64,000 bases of DNA from assembly GCF_004664715.2 (NCBI RefSeq), contig NC_051074.1:33664980-33728979 (forward strand), given 5' to 3'. Shown here piece after piece: positions 45,715 to 57,010 of the stretch; position 1 is the stretch's first letter; each line of letters begins with the position of its first letter. A program made the translations under genes and the position numbers. The stretch comes from Peromyscus leucopus (Eukaryota; Chordata; Mammalia; Rodentia; Cricetidae). The notes beneath the pieces were generated by a model. It had not been told where the DNA came from and did no database searches. It worked only from the letters and a program-made list of their open reading frames with translations.

Positions 45715-46050
45715 GCACACAATTAGGTGGAGGGAGGAATGTAGTCAGTACATCCCAGCAGGAGACACATGGCAGTCAGCAGGGAAGACAGGGAGGCAGG
45801 AACAGGGGAGGGGGAGTGCAGCAAGCTAGATTCTTCAAATCTAGACTTAGGAAGAGAGAGAGTGAAGAGCAAGAGAGAATGTTGGGAAGCCTCCATCTTC
45901 CACCCCTTAAGTAACCGGCTCCCTCCGGTGAGCCACCACTTCCTAAACATTCCACAGCCTTCCCAAACAGCACTACCAACTGGGGACCAAGTGTTCCAAC
46001 ATGTGAGCCTGTAAGGGACATTTCATATTCAAAGCACAATGTCCCCACAC
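45715..46050 (+). mobile_element. R2 mid-repetitive element, 3' half
   Basis: It shows ccggtgagccaccacttcct, cattccacagccttcccaaa, cagcactaccaactgggg, tccaacatgtgagcctgtaa and gggacatttcatattcaaag, the closing text of R2. The 5' half is absent; purine-rich sequence lies in its place. Confidence 0.6.
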
Positions 46051-47051
46051 CTTGAAAATGACATCGAATCTAAGTAAGTCAAATCACATGGTAAGAAAAG
46101 AAAATGTATTTATATCACAAAACACTAATCTCTATCATGGAGACATTGAGAAGAAAATAGCCAACACCCAATGACAAAGAGAAAAATGGACCAAGTACAT
46201 AATTAACAATTAATTTGAATGGATTCTGAACTTCTTATTCATGCAAAATTTGTGTACATTTCTTTTCTTTATTCTCTTTCAGAATGGCAAAAATCCAAAC
46301 AATTTTTTAATCATGTTCCATATGATAATATTTATAGGAAAATATAGTCTCATCACTGTGGTTCAGAATTTTAATTAGAATCATTTTATGGAGGGCAACA
46401 TTGCACTTGATCATAATTACAGATGAATACATGTTGTCTAGGAAACTCTACTTCCAGAAACTAACCTTTCAGTTACTTTATTTCACATGCTCTATTGTTA
46501 TTCAGCATAAGCTGTTTATGGTGGTAAAGATTAGAAATACTATGTCCATCAGTAGGAAGTTAAGCAGATAACATTTACCTCAAGTATTCACTGGAAGACA
46601 ACACAGTCATTATTCTGATGGGTTACATGGTGCCAGTTTTTCTATGCTAATATGGGAGTTCACGTTCTATAGATAGACCCACTGTCTGATTTCAGAAACA
46701 GCATTTAGATCAATAGCTACAATAGCTGTATCTACTCCTTTGCACATTTTTTATTTGGTTATGTTTGTATGAAACAGCAGAGTTGAAGGATTGCAATCAA
46801 AACAATATAACCTGCAAGAGCCCAGATAGTATCCATCCTTGTATGAAAAACATTTACCGGTCCCTACTAATTACTTTTCCATCTTTCTCTGAACTCATTT
46901 AGCCTCCTGAAGGTCCATCTCTCCAAGCTTTGAACTGAGTTGTCTTGCTTCTGCTTTCCTGAGGGAATCAACCCACGGATACATACCAATCATAATGCCA
47001 ATAACATCAAAGGTTTGGGGAAAGAGCTCTGGTTCTTCCTTCTGGACTGTG

Positions 47052-47052
<1 letters not shown>
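46051..47052. other. Mostly unique, possible ancient L1 trace
   Basis: At 46490-46660 ctatgtccatcagtaggaag and nearby text weakly resemble the distal ORF2 region of an old L1. The rest is unrecognised. Confidence 0.35.
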
Positions 47053-47110
<58 letters not shown>

Positions 47111-47124
47111 GTGTGTGTGTGTGT
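47053..47124. repeat. (CT)n(GT)n microsatellite
   Basis: About 25 CT units followed by a short GT run. Confidence 0.97.
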
Positions 47125-47264
47125 AAGGGGGGTTATTTGACTACCAGTGGTCATAGTCCTGCATGAAACTTTTGATAAATAGGAGGCTTAAGGGGGTTGT
47201 GGTTTGTAGGTTGGGAAAAGGCGGGTGGTGCAAAGACCAGAAAACAGATATTTTATTCCGTTTT

Positions 47265-47362
47265 GTTGCTTTTTTTTTTTTCAGTGCTGGAGATTAAAAT
47301 CAGGGACTTGCATATGCTAGATAAGCACTCTATCACTGAGCTACATCTTTATCTTTCACTCT
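47265..47362 (-). mobile_element. ID SINE
   Basis: T tail, then tcagtgctggagattaaaat, cagggacttgcatatgctag, ataagcactctatcactgag and ctacatctttatc: the reverse of the tRNA-Ala-derived ID element, near full length. Confidence 0.85.
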
Positions 47363-47374
47363 CTCACTAATTTT

Positions 47375-47605
47375 CAACTCACTTTTTTTCTTAGAGAAAT
47401 TTTAGACTCACAGCAAATACAATAGGAAATGCAGAGGATTTTCATGTGGCCGCTGAGCCACACATGTTCATCTTCCATTGGAGCGGTACAGGTAACAAAT
47501 GAAGAACGTTTAACAACACACCAGCACCAATCAGAGTCCACATTTACCTTAATATTCACTGGTACAGTGGTATATTTATTTCTTTTTACTCAAGAATGTA
47601 ATATG
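47375..47605 (-). mobile_element. Ancient L1 3' UTR (L1M-like), reverse
   Basis: agaaattttagactcacagc, ggaaatgcagaggattttc, gagccacacatgttcatctt, ccattggagcggtacaggta and caccaatcagagtccac match the reverse of an old mammalian L1 3' end. Highly diverged. Confidence 0.6.
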
Positions 47606-47632
47606 ATATTTGCCTGAAGAATATTTGATATT

Positions 47633-48206
47633 AGTCAGTGTTCTATTGCTGTTGAAGAGACATCAGGAGCAAGGGCAACTCTTATAAGAAGAAAACATTT
47701 AATTTGAGGCTTGCTTACAGTTTCAGAGGTTTACTCCATGATCATCATGACAAGGAACTTGGTGGGAGCATGGTGGGATCATGGTGGGAGCATGTGAGAG
47801 CATGGTGGGAGCATGGTGGGAGCATGTGAGAGCATGGTGGGAACATGGTGGGATCATGGTGGGAGCATGTGAGAGCATGGTGGGAGCATGGTGGGATTAT
47901 GGTGGGAGCACAGTGAGATCATAGTGGGAGCATGGTAGCCCGTATGGCACTAGAGTAGTAGCTAAGAAGAGCTACATCTTGATCTGCAGATTGAAAATAG
48001 AAAAGAGAGGAGGGGAAGGGAGAGAAAGTGGGGAGGGAATTGGGCCTAGCATGGGCTTTTGAAACCTCAAAGCCCATCCCCAGTGACACACTTCCCCCAG
48101 CAAAGCCACACCTCCTCATCCTTTCAAACAGTTCCAGTCCCTGGTGATTAAGCATTCAAACAGATGAGCTTACAGGGGCCATTCTTACTCTATGGACAAT
48201 GATCAA
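47633..48206 (+). mobile_element. R2 mid-repetitive element with internal minisatellite
   Basis: gttctattgctgttgaagag, agcaagggcaactcttataa, gaggcttgcttacagtttc, gagctacatcttgatctgc, aacctcaaagcccatcccc, gtgacacacttcccccagc, ccacacctcctcatccttt and aggggccattcttac run in order. The middle holds a catggtggga array not expected at this length. Confidence 0.7.
47755..47938 (+). repeat. Minisatellite (gcatggtggga)n
   Basis: About 14 units of 11 nt, with variant units (atcatggtggga, gcatgtgagag), organised in a higher-order pattern in which gcatgtgagag recurs. Confidence 0.95.
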
Positions 48207-51200
48207 ATGTTTCAAAATCTTCAGGGCAAGAAAAATACAATGAAAGAAAGTCACATGGGCTGAAGGAGCTTCAATATCAGGATTAGCCCAAGGCTTTTCT
48301 AAGCCAACAGTTGATAAGATGAGCTGCACATTTCTATAGAGAGAAAAAGCCCTGAACAGTTGGGAACTGGAACAAAGCTTGTGGAGTTCCTGTGAAATAA
48401 GTTAGGATGGTTCGTGACAAGGCTGCTAAGATGGACACAGTCAGACGAGGCGAGTCCACTCAAGGGTCTGACGGAAACCACACACAAGTGAAAAAGTCTC
48501 TGTCACTAAACTGTGGGGATACATTAGAGTATAGCAAGGACAGATGTGAGAAGGAGCTGAGGCAGTTGTCCCATCAGCAGAGGTTGATAGCTTGGTTTAG
48601 ATTGATGGTCACAAGGATTGGCGGCATGTGATGAACCTGATAGTCTCATGACTTTCTAATGCTACTGGTTATTGGCTACAATGTTTCAAATGGAAAATAT
48701 GTAAATGGAAAATGGGAAGGACCTGACAAGCACCTCATATTGGTGACACATTATTTAGTGAAATACCAAATCCTAGCAAGCATAACAAAATTATTCTTTG
48801 GTGTTTTTTTTTTATGTTATTCATGATTTTTCCATCAGAGTTTCCCAGCCTATTGAAGCCAGCTCTATCTTTAACACAAAATTTTTAAGATTTTTCTCTG
48901 TGAAATTTAATCTGTAAAGTGAAGGAAAAAAAGAGTAGGAATTCCAACAGGTAGATTTCATGTGCCAGATTTGAGAAGGAGACCTGTTATTCTCACTGCA
49001 AATCCACTGACCAGAAGTGAATGACATCATCTTTCCTGGTTACAAAAGTGGCTGGAAAACCCCTCTTAGAATAGATAACAACTTTGATGGAAGGCTCTCT
49101 GTCTCTAGAGGATGGGGAGTTCCTGTTACATTACAAGAAAACAGATGTATAATCATATTGAAAGGCATCAGATAGCCATTTAGTTCAAGCTCGCTTCTAG
49201 AAAGGTCTAGCTCAAAATTGGCCTTGCGTGGACCCACCAAGGTCAACAGATCTCCCCTGGAAGAGTTCATCTTGATGAGGATTGATGAGGGAAAAGTTCT
49301 CTTTCCTCTATGTCTTCAGTGCACAGTGCTAAAGCATTCTAAAACTGCAGAGGGCATTCGTATTCAAGAGAGGACGACAGAGGCATTGCACTCACCAGTC
49401 CATAGTGATTCTAAACTCCCATCAGGAGCTGTTGCCATATCTGTGGTCAATGTCCACCCATCCTGGTGGCCACTCCTTGAGTGTCTTAGTTTTGCCCTCG
49501 GGTATCTGTTTTTCTGAGTCATCCTCCTTTTTAGACAAGAAGAATGTAAATTTCCAACCTAGGCATTTTCTCAGCCTTCTTCATGCCTATAAAAGGTTGC
49601 AAACAGTGAAGATTATTTTTCTTTCATTTTGAACTTTCCTTGCCTTCAATAAAGTCCAAGTTGGGAGGGAAAAAAACAGAAAAAGAAAAAAATTAGATTC
49701 TCATATTTTCTAAAACTGTATTAAAATAGGAACCAGGGTTGGACTTACTAAGCTCTCCTTTTGTATTCTGGAATCATTTAAAATTTTAAATTTATATGAA
49801 GGATAATTTCTTCTATAAATCATGACTCACTATAGATATAAAGAAGTGTGAACAATTAAAACTTAAAAAACATATATGCAAAAATAAGTGCAGCTGACTT
49901 CTATTTCCCTTTTCCCAACCAAACTTCCATGTTCCAGTAATTAAAATCATCAGATGGGTACACACTAGCTACCTCTTCCAAACTGTGAAAAACATTATAC
50001 AAATTAGTTAACCTCTTTGTGCCCAAATCCTCCTCAATAATATGCAAGAACTATCAGGTTAGTATATAAATTATATATGAAGTAAATAAGTGAGCAGTAA
50101 GATGCCACCACTCAGTAAATGCAATGTAGGTGTTGTTTAGTATTAATTTTCCATGGTAGAAACATGCAACTTTCTAACTTGATTCTTATTGTGAGGTGAA
50201 TATTCTCTTACAGTCAGCCAGTGAGAAATTAACACGAGGCCATCTCGGAAAAAGTTTACCTGCTTTATCACCTTCCAGCCCCACTTTTATACCTCATAGT
50301 CTACAAGCACGTATTACTTACTATCATGGGTAGTTGCCATCAGTCAAATGTCAAGCCTGGTTTCCAAGAAAGATATAAAACTCTCTCTAGAATTTCCTCA
50401 TGCTGACAGCTCAAGGGAATGCATCTTTTGCATCAGTCCTTCAGTCCCTTCTCTCCTTCCATCTGTCCATCCAGCAGAGAGCTTGCTCCCTAAACCTATC
50501 TTGCATCCTCATCACCATGCAAGGATCTAAACCTGAGTCATTTAGTCTGGAGTAGCAAGGCCAACGGCTCTGCTAGATGCTTATTTCCAAATCAACATGC
50601 AAGAAAGAAACTCAGAGTTCTAAGGTCAAGGGTTCTGAGTTTCCAGATTTCCATAACAACATCACCTAAGCTTATTGAAATACCTTTAGGCAAAGCAGTA
50701 GGCTGGTTACCTTGGCATACATGCATATGAGAGACACATTTCTGAATATCTGTATGCAAACCCATACTAACAAATATATCTCCTCAATTAGTCTGGTTTC
50801 TTTGGAGTTTAGAAATAATTCTACTAATAATTATACACTGGAAAGGTATTCACTATGTAATCCGCATATAAAGCCACTACAGAATATGACCTGACTGGGC
50901 CCAAAGAACTAAAGTGTAGCAGGATGTTGTCAAGTTGGTAAATTATTTTTAAACACTTTAAAATCTCACTAAAACAGTAATAGCTCTTGTACTCGATGAA
51001 GAGGTAAGAGGTAAGGGAGGCCTACTTTCCACCCAGAAATATGCTGGCTATCTTGGTTTGCCTGGCATCAGCACTGAGAACACATGGTTCAGAGCCACAG
51101 TCCTTGGATTTAATCCCGGTTGTGCTATCTACTAGTAGAGGCCAAGGTTGATAGTGTTCCTCTCAGCCTTTTAGAGCCTTCTGGAACATCCCCTGTGTGT

Positions 51201-52081
51201 ATCCTCCAACTTCTGTGTACTTTTCTCTGACTTGGGGGCTCTCATAGCTTGTTTTCCGGTAGAAAACTGAAGGCATGAACAAATTCATCCCCTGAGGGTG
51301 GCACAGCCTGACGGAACCAGATCATGAAGGCCCATGTCACAGCACAAAAGTTACTCAAACAGTGCACTTTATGCTCCACGATGCCTTGATGATCAGGTGG
51401 AGGCTGAGACTGTACTTGACACCATCCTGTTCCTGCTTCCTGCACTCCCCTAGCCCTTGACCCTGGTGTCTCTTCTTAGTGCATCACTAGCTGAAGAAGC
51501 ATTGTTCCCGAAGGCCATCTTCCGAGAAAACTGGCCCCAAACACTTCAAAATGGCATTGGATAAAAAAAATATATTACTATGTGAAGTCAGCTCTCCTCA
51601 CTTGAAAATTCAAGGAAGATGGGGTTTTTATGAGCAATTATATGAGATCATTTTAAAAAAGAAAGCAGCCCACTGCCAATCACATGGTTAGCTTGTGCAC
51701 AATATTTACTAATGGGGGAAAGTGCGCAAAGGTTATTGAGCTTAATATGAGTCATGAATTTATGTTCCTCAAAATGATTACTATTCCAAAAGTTCTGACC
51801 TTTTCTGGCAACAAATGGTTGTGTAACCTTGACAACATTTCTATAAAACGTAAATACACTTAATCTCTACCTTTCAAGGTGAAGATGACATTTTAATAAT
51901 AAGAGAAAAACTCATGCCACAGAAACATCATCGTGAAAATGAATGTTTGGAACAGCGCTGTTATGTTGAGAGTAATATAAAGTAGTTCTCATAGAAACCC
52001 GCATCTGAGTATTTACAAACTTGGAGCATAGCTCTCTGCTGAGGAGTTTCTGCAGCTTATTAATTCACTTTCAAAGACAGA
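48207..52081. other. Repeat-poor 3.9-kb unique interval
   Basis: No SINE, L1 or LTR recognised. Frames of 67-99 codons (48407-48631, 49218-49517, 51242-51445) resemble no family. 51640-51990 is balanced sequence with gccaatcacatgg and several TAAT words, a possible conserved element. Confidence 0.4.
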
Positions 52082-52262
52082 AAATGGGGTTGGGGATGTG
52101 GTTCAGTTGACAGAATACTTACCTAGCATGCACAAAGCCCTGGGTGCTAGCCAGAGCACTACATAGGACCAGGCATGGTGGTGCATACTCGTAATCCTAG
52201 CATTTGGGGATGGAAGCTGAGGTCATCCTCTGCTACATAGCAAGTTCAAGGACAGCCTTGAA
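52082..52262 (+). mobile_element. B4-type SINE (ID head plus B1-like tail)
   Basis: The head ggggttggggatgtggttca, acttacctagcatgcacaaa and gccctgggtgctagcc is ID-like. Then accaggcatggtggtgcata, gtaatcctagcatttgggg and ctacatagcaagttcaagg are B1-like. It ends in an ATT array. Confidence 0.85.
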
Positions 52263-52266
52263 TATA

Positions 52267-52297
<31 letters not shown>

Positions 52298-52360
52298 CAT
52301 GCATTGTATTGTTTGTATATTATATCACTATAATATATTATTAATGTATTATCATAATAT
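52263..52360. repeat. (ATT)n and TA-rich block
   Basis: About ten ATT units followed by imperfect TA/ATT sequence, the decayed tail of the SINE. Confidence 0.9.
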
Positions 52361-53179
52361 GTATTAGAGAAAGGGTCATAAAAGTGCAGTTCCTTGTGAT
52401 TAGTTCTCAAGAACAACTGATTGACATATGAAAGAAGGAAATTTACTCTAGCATGACTGAAGGTGAAATTATTTTACAATATAAAATATGATATTTAAAA
52501 ATGTGTAACCTTTATCCAGTTCTTGATACATTTTGCTCTTTATTTAATTATATAATTTTAGCGTTGCTATATAAATATACATTTTAAATAGAAGGATGAT
52601 GGACAAAGACAGAGAATGACAGAAACATGTGCATAAATTTCTTCCTCTCATAAGAATGTGTGACCAAAAGTTCAGTGAATGAGTTCATTCCTAAAGACTC
52701 TTGAAGTCTGGATCTATCAACAGAGAAACAGAATTTCAGTCTAGATCACCAAAGAATCAGTTATGTGTTTACTATCAGAAGCTCACTTTATATGTAATTT
52801 TTAAATTAAATGTAAGGTAATGGAGTAAGATGTACATTATGGTTATATGAATTAGAATATCTCCAGATAAACTATATTAACTTTGTTCAAGGCTGACCTT
52901 AGAGCATAGGAAATCATTTAGAGTAGGAAGTGCTCACTTGACCACACCCCTCCTGAAGAGCTATAGACAGTTAACTGTTGCTGGGAAGGGAATGTCATAG
53001 TCATCAGTATCGCAGTCTTTGGTAAGAAGCCTTTACTCCAGTGAAGATTCCTCACACATGTTCAGATGAGCAATCCAGGGCTGCCAAAAGGTATGGAAGT
53101 AAGAGGAAAACTTGCCAATAAACAAATGTCAGTGGATGGAGGAAATAAAAAAAGGACAATGGGAATGTGATCAAAGCAT

Positions 53180-53180
<1 letters not shown>
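52361..53180. other. Unique-looking non-genic stretch
   Basis: No feature recognised. Confidence 0.4.

Positions 53181-53221
<41 letters not shown>
53181..53221. repeat. (GT)n microsatellite
   Basis: About 20 GT units. Confidence 0.98.
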
Positions 53222-53225
<4 letters not shown>

Positions 53226-53680
53226 GTAGAATATTATAGAATATTATTTTAAGGTGTGTTACATTTATTTATGCTGCAGGACATTTGTTCAATGATGCAA
53301 ATATGTGTTGCATTCTTTTATGTTACACTTGTCTAACTCTGTGAAGCTGTGTAACTTTGCTTGTCTAAAACACCCAATAGTCTAACAAAGAGCTGAACAA
53401 CCAATTAGCGAGATAGGAGAAAGGATAGGTGAGGCTGGCAGGCAAAGAGCATAAATAGAAGGAGAAATCTGGGAGGAAAGGAAGAAAGATCAAAGAAGAG
53501 CAAGAGAGGTCAAGGAAGAAGACAGCAGGGGCCAGCTACTCAGCCACCCAGCCAGCCATGGAGTAAGAAGTAAGAACAGGGAAAAGCCCAGAGGCAAAAG
53601 GTAAATGGGTTAATTTAAAGGTAATAAAAGCCGGCAAGCAACAAGCCAAGCTAAGGCTGGGCATTTATAATTAAGAATAG

Positions 53681-54257
53681 TTAATCATCAGAGAAATGCA
53701 AATCAAAACAACTCTGAGATACTACCTTACACCCGTTAGAATGGCTACGATCAAAAACACCAATGACAACCAATGTTGGAGAGGATGTGGAGCAAAGGGA
53801 ACACTCCTCCACTGTTAGTGGGAATGTAAACTTGTACAACCACTGTAGAAATCAGTATGGCAGTTTCTCAGAAAATTAGGAATCGAACTACCTCAAGACC
53901 CAGCCATCCCACTCTTGGGCATATACCCAAGGAATGTTGATTCATACCATAAAGATACATGCTCAGCTATGTTCATAGCAGCACTATTTGTAATAGCCAG
54001 AACCTGGAAACAACCTAGATGCCCATCAATGGAAGAATGGATGAAAAAAATGTGGTACATATACACAATGGAGTACTACTCAGCAGAGAAAAACAATGAA
54101 AGCATGAAATTTGCAGGCAAATGGATGGAACTAGAAAAAATCATCCTGAGTGAGGTAACCCAAACCCAGAAAGACAGTCATGGTATGTACTCACTCATAG
54201 GTGGATTCTAGATATAAAATAAAGAACAATCAGACCACACACACACAAAAAAAATAG
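53681..54257 (+). mobile_element. 5'-truncated L1 ending at an internal poly(A) signal
   Basis: It matches the L1 at 26.5-27.0 kb closely through the ORF2 C-terminus ([15 protein letters not shown] region), including the same TAG (53816-53818) where a Trp is expected. A second in-frame TAG (53842-53844) is specific to this copy. It ends just after AATAAA (54218-54223) and gaacaatcagacc, then a CACACA plus A-rich tail, while the other copy continues for about 500 nt more. A short aatag repeat flanks it (53676-53680, 54253-54257). Confidence 0.9.
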
Positions 54258-54263
54258 TCCCCA

Positions 54264-54429
54264 GCTGGGTGGTGGTGGCACACGACTTTAATCCCAGCAC
54301 TCGGGAGGCAGAGCCAGGCGGATCTCTGTGAGTTTGAGGCCAGCCTGGGCTACCAAGTGAGTTCCAGGAAAGGTGCAAAGTTACACAGAGAAACCCTGCC
54401 TCAAAAAAACCAAAAAAAAAAAAAAAAAA
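54264..54429 (+). mobile_element. B1 SINE with short target-site duplication
   Basis: gctgggtggtggtggcacac, gaggcagagccaggcgga, ccagcctgggctaccaag and ggtgcaaagttacacagag, then CA-interrupted poly(A). The word tccccag occurs at 54258-54264 and 54430-54436. It inserted a few bases from the L1 tail, inside the same LTR. Confidence 0.93.
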
Positions 54430-54502
54430 TCCCCAGTGTGTGATTTATTTGGGAGCTGGGTCATGGGGTCCACAAAAAGAGCAAAAGAGTGAAAAACAAC
54501 CA

Positions 54503-55159
54503 ATCACATATGTGTGTATGTATGCATAAAGTTAAGAAAGAAGAAAAACCAAACATATATTAAAAAAAGAATAAGAGAGACACTCTGCTGAAGTGGACCA
54601 TTACCAGTAAGCCAAGAAGAAAGGCCAGAAGGATCCATGTGGCAATGGACTGTAGTGGGAGAAGTCAGTACGGGCTCATGTTTCTCTCATTACAGATAGG
54701 TATGGCAATGTGTAGAAGTGTCATTAATATGTAAGGGTGCCTGGTTCATACTGACACTTTCTTTGTCAGCTGAGACTCCATGTGAGCAACAGAGCCCCAG
54801 GAGTAGTTAATGGTGATGCAGCCCCCCTGTTTCATCAGTTAGGAGGGCACACTAGTAGTAGAACTGAGCAGTGTGGGTATGTACTATGTCTGCAATTTGT
54901 TATAACTCTGCAATTTGTTATTTAGAAATAAACAGTTTATTCTTAAATTAACTAATAAAATACATAAAATATGTTTGAAAATAAAACAGCATATTTTAAA
55001 TAGCTCCTAAGTAGAAAAATACATTGAAAATTAAAACATGTTTTAAGCTAATAATTAGGGTATCTACATACACAAACTTGGAGGATATACAGCTTTGTAC
55101 TGAAGGAAATTTTAGCTTGATATGTATATGATATTAAGAGGCTAAGGAAGGCTGAGAAT
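54503..55159. other. Unique-looking, AT-rich stretch
   Basis: A 14-nt duplication (ctgcaatttgttat) is seen twice at 54889-54923. No other feature. Confidence 0.4.
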
Positions 55160-57010
55160 TAATGAAGGACTGAAGTATCTAACTCAAAACGTGAGAGGAA
55201 GAAAAGAAAGAATACTGAGCTAAGTCAGGGGAAATGACAAGTAACAATGGAAGAATCTATGAAATAGAAAATTATTGTTGGAGGCATCATCAGAGGCAAG
55301 GTCTGCAAACGCTTAGCAAGTCTAATCAGAAGCAAGGAGAGACAGGGCTGAAGGAACACCAGTTTCAGAAATGAAAAGGCAGACATCACATGAGGGAGAA
55401 AACAAGAGACGATGCCGAATGACTCAACAGTAACAGCAAAACGTCAGCAGCAGGAAAAATGCACGCTACAGATTCAAAACAGGAGAAACATCTGGGCTGC
55501 CCTATATCCATTCAAGAACTCAGTCTCTCATGAAACCTTTCCACAACAAATGCCCACAGCAGCAGGCTTCTCTGATACATTTCTACCAAACATTTATGGG
55601 GAGGAAAAAAACCCCTCAAACAATCCAGAAAACAAAAACAGGGGAAATACTTCTAAGTTTATGAGGTCAGCGTAATCTTGATTTCCAATTTTCAACAGAC
55701 TTTAGCAGAAAATAAGATTAAAGATAAATATCTGAAGTGAATATATTTGTAAAAATTCTCAAAATAATTTATTAAAATCCAATGATGCATAAATTCACCA
55801 ACAAATTGGGTTAATTACAGTATTTTAAAGCATGGCGACACATTTTATGAGATTAAAATGAAATAGAGGGAAAGAAAATGCTCATCACGTGCAATGAGAC
55901 ATTTGGAAAATTCAACAGGGCTAAAATAAGAGTTTTAAAGACTTATAAAATGAGAAGGCAACTTTTTTCAATCCAGTAAAAAGGTCTAGATTATAACACT
56001 CTACAAAAAGCGTTCACATACAACGGTAAAATGTTGAAAAGATTTCCCTCTGAAATGGGGGACAAAAAGTTCTAACTATTATCAGTTCTTTTGGTCCCTT
56101 CTCTGGTGTTCTTACCAATATAAAACAAAATCAAACAACCAGACATAAAGCAAGGGAAACAAGCAAAGGCTGAGAATAACAAGTGTTGACAGGATGTGGG
56201 AGCTGCTCCTTCCTTCCTGTCTTAATACTGGGTCAAGGGAAGCAGGTGTTTTGTTGAAAGGGGAGAGCTGCTGTCTAATCATGGGATGGGAAACTCCAGA
56301 GCAAGAGAAAACAAAAGGGTCATGCTTGCTTCTGTTTACATGACTATCCTGCAGAGCTCTATGTGTTAAACACTTGCTTTGTTGTATGGTGGTGCTATTG
56401 CAACAGACGGAACCTATTGGGGGGATGAGTCATTAAGTCACTAGAGACTGCTCTGAAAGAGGATTCCAGGACCCTGGTCTCTTCCCCTCTCTCTCTGTCC
56501 TTGCTTCCTAGATCATGATATAACCGGCCATGTTGAACCAGAAGCTGCCTAAAGCTGCCTATTCTTGTTATTCATCACTCCCAGGAGAGGCTCCAAGTGA
56601 TTACACCACTTGATTATGGACGAGAAGTTCTACTATCAAACCAGATATTGTTAGATCTTTTCTTCTTATAAGGTGACACACCACCCAACAACACAAATGA
56701 AGATCAGAAATGTTACACTGAGCACAGGCTATCAATCAAAGGGGTATGTGTGTATAATTTTATTTATATGAAATTTAAGGCTGGGAAAATTAATCTGATA
56801 GCTATATTTGAGGCTGAAGTGTGGAAGAGATATATAAATGACTACAAAGAATGAAAGAAAATTTAGGGTATTGAAGAGTATGTCTCTTATCTTGATTATT
56901 TTGATGATGACATCTGTTGTTTTCAAACATTTCAAACAATCAAAACATTCATTTAAAAGCTATCAAGAGTAGTAGCAAAATATCAAGTGCCATAGGAGAA
57001 GCCTGTTGAC
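55160..57010 (+). mobile_element. Ancient L1 (L1M-like) ORF2 and 3' end, interrupted
   Basis: ORF2-like text in order: cagaaatgaaaaggcagaca, cattcaagaactcag, acatttctaccaaacattta, tttatgaggtcagcgtaatc, tcaaaataatttattaaaatcc, acaaattgggttaattacag, ttttatgagattaaaatg and gtgttgacaggatgtggg. After about 56745 it gives the 3' UTR: attttatttatatgaaattt and atcttgattattttgatg. Stops and indels abound. Confidence 0.6.
56370..56700 (+). mobile_element. Old mid-repetitive element inside the ancient L1
   Basis: acggaacctattgggggga, gatgagtcattaagtcacta, gtctcttcccctctctctct and cttgcttcctagatcatga resemble an old mammalian repeat of LTR or DNA type that I cannot name. Confidence 0.4.

Larger units (their letters stand above)
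53257..54502 (+). mobile_element. LTR-like element split by an L1 and a B1
   Basis: Left part: tgttacatttatttatgctg, gtgttgcattcttttatg, aacaaagagctgaacaacca, ggataggtgaggctggcag, cataaatagaagg (TATA-like), gcccagaggcaaaagg, gggttaatttaaagg and ctaaggctgggcatttata. After the inserts: cagtgtgtgatttatttggg, gagctgggtcatgggg, then aaaaacaacca. It differs from the two solo LTRs at 24.6 and 45.3 kb. No retroviral genes. Its length without inserts is about 500 nt. Confidence 0.7.

Noticed and set aside
49218..49517. 99-codon plus frame
   Set aside because: It opens with TTG; no recognisable domain or splice context.
51242..51445. 67-codon minus frame resembling a possible retrocopy
   Set aside because: No family could be identified and alternative frames are broken by stops.
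52082..52160. tRNA-like sequence
   Set aside because: It is the tRNA-derived head of a B4/ID SINE; no intact tRNA cloverleaf.
53915..54211. 98-codon plus frame
   Set aside because: It is the last part of L1 ORF2, downstream of two in-frame stops; not an independent gene.
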